From a bacterium (GTDB lineage: Bacteria > Patescibacteriota > Patescibacteriia > Patescibacteriales > JAGXOH01), in assembly GCA_021106995.1 (NCBI GenBank), contig JAIOTG010000029.1:1-7301 (forward strand): 7,301 nt of DNA. The letters are read 5' to 3'. Both the position numbers and the translations under genes were made by a program. Every line of letters begins with the position of its first letter. The stretch's first letter is position 1. The notes below the pieces were generated by a model that saw nothing but the letters and a program-made list of their open reading frames with translations, was not told the origin of the DNA and made no database searches. Below are positions 5,609 to 7,301 of the stretch, piece by piece.

Positions 5609-6364
5609 ATGATCAAAATAAAAAATTCAAAAGAAATTGAAAAGATGAAAAAGGCTGGTAAGTTAGCAGCTCAAGTGCTTGACTTTATTAAACCATATAT
5701 TAAGGTTGGAGTGTCCACGGGAGAACTAAATAAACTTTGTCATGATTTTATAATAAAAAATAAAGCTATTCCAGCGCCTCTTAATTATCAAGGCTTTCCT
5801 GCTAGTATCTGCACATCTGTGAATGATGTTGTCTGTCATGGAATTCCTTCTTTTGAGGATGTTTTAAAAAATAAAGATATAGTAAATGTAGATATTACAG
5901 TAATATTGAATGGTTATCACGGAGATACATCACGTACTTTTATGGTTGGAGATGTTGATAAGGAGGTGGAAGATTTAGTGGAAAGAACTGAGCAAGCTAT
6001 GTATAAGGGGATAGAGGTAATAATGCCAGGAATTTATTTATATGAAGTCGGAAGAGCAATAGAAAAATACATAAAAGATTTTTTATATTCGGTAGTAAGA
6101 GATTATGGCGGACATGGCATTGGCAAGGGATTTCATGAGGACCCCAATGTTCTTCATTATTATAGTTTAGAAAATAAAATAAAATTAAGAGAGGGAATGA
6201 TATTCACTGTAGAGCCTATGATAAATCAAGGTAGTTCATATGAGGTAATTACAAGTCGAGAAGATGGTTGGACAGTGACAACAAAAAACGGAAGCCTGAG
6301 CGCTCAATTTGAACACACTGTATTAGTTACAAAGGATTCTTATGAGATTTTAACTAAAAGCTAG
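5609..6364 (+). CDS. map: Methionine aminopeptidase, type I
   Basis: This cytosolic metalloenzyme removes the initiator Met from nascent proteins with small second residues, after deformylation. The length of 251 aa is normal for the short type I class without extensions (E. coli 264). All active-site residues are present. The five metal ligands are Asp95 (in IVNVD), Asp106 (in HGDTSRTF), His169 (in GGHGIGKGFHEDP, 167-179), Glu202 (in VEPMI) and Glu235 (in QFEHT). The substrate-binding histidines His77 (CHGIP) and His176 are also present. There is one clear start at ATG 5609 with AGGA 10 nt upstream. The 58-nt gap after the antiporter has no convincing terminator. map normally follows secY-adk, but here it is separated from secY by about 1.8 kb. 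ruvX starts 3 nt after the stop. Confidence 0.97.
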   Translation: MIKIKNSKEIEKMKKAGKLAAQVLDFIKPYIKVGVSTGELNKLCHDFIIKNKAIPAPLNYQGFPASICTSVNDVVCHGIPSFEDVLKNKDIVNVDITVILNGYHGDTSRTFMVGDVDKEVEDLVERTEQAMYKGIEVIMPGIYLYEVGRAIEKYIKDFLYSVVRDYGGHGIGKGFHEDPNVLHYYSLENKIKLREGMIFTVEPMINQGSSYEVITSREDGWTVTTKNGSLSAQFEHTVLVTKDSYEILTKS

Positions 6365-6367
6365 TGT

Positions 6368-6757
6368 ATGAGAAAATATAAGAAATATTTAGGAATTGAT
6401 TGGGGTGAAAAAAGAATTGGTTTAGCCTGTGCTGATGAAGAAATTAAAATAGCCACTCCTTGGAAGGTGGTTGGTAGTCTGAAGGAGTTGGTGGAGACTA
6501 TAAGAGAGGAAAACGTAGACGAAGTCGTTATAGGTGTTCCTTATAAGATGCATGATATAAAAGCCTCTCTTTACCCTAAATTTGAGAAGTTTTTATTGGA
6601 ATTAAAAAATAATATTGATGTGGACATAAAAGAGGTTGATGAAAGACTTTCTAGTAAAACCGCTGATTCTTTTATTGGCTCTAAAAAACAAAAAGCTTCA
6701 CGTGATGCTTCATCCGCCATGGTTATACTGCAACAATATTTGGATTCCCTTCATTAA
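6368..6757 (+). CDS. ruvX: Putative pre-16S rRNA nuclease / Holliday junction resolvase-like YqgF (RuvX)
   Basis: YqgF/RuvX proteins have an RNase H-like fold. In E. coli YqgF has been linked to 5'-end maturation of 16S rRNA, and other members cleave Holliday-like junctions. The 129 residues contain the family motifs in order: GIDWGEKRIGLA (9-20) with Asp11, VVIGVPYKM (53-61), DERLSSKTA (91-99) with Glu92, and the helix KASRDASSAMVILQQYL (109-125) with Asp113. Asp11, Glu92 and Asp113 are the expected metal-binding triad, so the protein looks active. The glycine usual after VxGxPxxxxG is less clear here (KMHD). The start ATG 6368 lies 3 nt after map, with no SD and likely translational coupling. 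recO follows after 12 nt. Confidence 0.93.
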   Translation: MRKYKKYLGIDWGEKRIGLACADEEIKIATPWKVVGSLKELVETIREENVDEVVIGVPYKMHDIKASLYPKFEKFLLELKNNIDVDIKEVDERLSSKTADSFIGSKKQKASRDASSAMVILQQYLDSLH

Positions 6758-6758
6758 T

Positions 6759-6762
6759 AGGA
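6759..6762 (+). promoter_or_regulatory. Shine-Dalgarno of recO
   Basis: AGGA lies 7 nt before ATG 6770, the best-spaced SD in the window. It fixes the recO start and contrasts with the A/T leaders of the ribosomal protein genes. Confidence 0.6.
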
Positions 6763-6769
6763 AAAAACT

Positions 6770-7301
6770 ATGGAGGAGACATATAATACTAGGGCAATTA
6801 TTTTAAAAAGAACTCCTTACAGAGAGAGCGACTTGAGACTTACTATTTATACTCCTAGTTTCGGAAAGAAAATTTTAGTCGCACGTGGAGCTTTAAAACA
6901 AGGGGCTAAATTACCCGGCCATCTAGAGCCTTTAGTTTTGTCTGACATAATGATAATAAGGGGAAAAAGATTTGATTATATTGGTTCAGCACAAGGTAAA
7001 AATTTTTATTTAAATATTAAAAGTGATTTGGAAAAATCAAAATATGCCTCTTTGATATTAAAAACTGTAGATAAATATACTCGTGAGGATGATGATTTCA
7101 ATCCCGGGTTGTTTTATAAGTTTGTTGATTTTCTTGATACCTTGGAAGAGAATAATCAGATAGTGAGTAATGATCTTTTATATATTTCATTTTTGTTTAA
7201 AATATTATTTTTCTTGGGATTTTATCCTGATTTTTACAAATGTGTTTTCTGTAAAAGGGAAGTTAAATATGATAGTTTGGTTTTTAATGTTTCTAATGGA
7301 G
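6770..7301 (+). CDS. recO: DNA repair protein RecO, 3'-partial
   Basis: RecO anneals single strands and, with RecR, loads RecA onto SSB-coated DNA in the RecFOR pathway. The frame is open from ATG 6770 to the end of the window, giving 177 residues plus one base. The N-terminal OB-fold (about 1-80) is recognisable from TRAIILKRTPYRESD (7-21), a VARGALK segment (37-43) and the characteristic LPGHLEPL (48-55). A helical region follows, and a zinc-ribbon begins with CVFC (Cys158, Cys161). The second half of the zinc site and the C-terminal helices lie beyond the window. Family members usually have about 230-270 residues, so some 60-90 are probably missing. The gene lies 12 nt after ruvX in the map-ruvX-recO run. 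Confidence 0.93.
   Translation, partial: MEETYNTRAIILKRTPYRESDLRLTIYTPSFGKKILVARGALKQGAKLPGHLEPLVLSDIMIIRGKRFDYIGSAQGKNFYLNIKSDLEKSKYASLILKTVDKYTREDDDFNPGLFYKFVDFLDTLEENNQIVSNDLLYISFLFKILFFLGFYPDFYKCVFCKREVKYDSLVFNVSNG

Noticed and set aside
1..7301. CRISPR array, tRNA or rRNA gene, insertion sequence, attachment site or riboswitch
   Set aside because: Reading both strands showed no regularly spaced direct repeats, cloverleaf-like segment, transposase motif or flanking terminal repeats. The longest non-coding gap is 114 nt.

Overview
The window is an AT-rich bacterial segment, roughly one third G+C by eye, with every gene on the + strand. Gene order and protein content point to a member of the Patescibacteria / Candidate Phyla Radiation (CPR). 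The main evidence is a standard spc-type ribosomal protein run from which rpmD (L30) is missing between rpsE and rplO, together with lineage-style extended ribosomal proteins. All ten complete stops are TAA or TAG. No gene contains an in-frame TGA, so the sequence reads as genetic code 11 and not the UGA=Gly code of some CPR groups. I cannot assign a class or order from sequence alone.

Bases 1-3772 hold the distal half of the spc operon: rpsH (S8, 5' end cut by the window edge), rplF (L6), rplR (L18), rpsE (S5), rplO (L15) and secY. Gaps are 2-29 nt, so the genes are almost certainly cotranscribed. They supply ribosomal subunit proteins and the SecYEG channel that receives nascent chains. The block closes with a strong intrinsic terminator at 3796-3823.

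Bases 3824-5550 hold an accessory insert: an inverted repeat overlapping an extended -10 promoter, an unrecognised basic and probably disordered 221-aa protein, and a ten-helix Ca2+/Na+ (CaCA) antiporter. In most bacteria adk and map follow secY directly. Here adk is absent from the junction and these two unrelated genes sit there instead.

Bases 5609-7301 hold map (type I methionine aminopeptidase), ruvX/yqgF (RNase H-fold resolvase-like nuclease, also linked to 16S rRNA maturation) and the start of recO (recombination mediator, cut by the window end). Gaps of 3 and 12 nt make this a second probable operon joining N-terminal methionine removal with nucleic-acid processing and repair. The infA-rpmJ-rpsM-rpsK genes that often follow map are not here.

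Most of the window is ordinary housekeeping sequence. The stretch most worth a second look is the 3773-5550 insert, particularly the unknown protein and its promoter/hairpin array. Nothing here demonstrates a new biological system.
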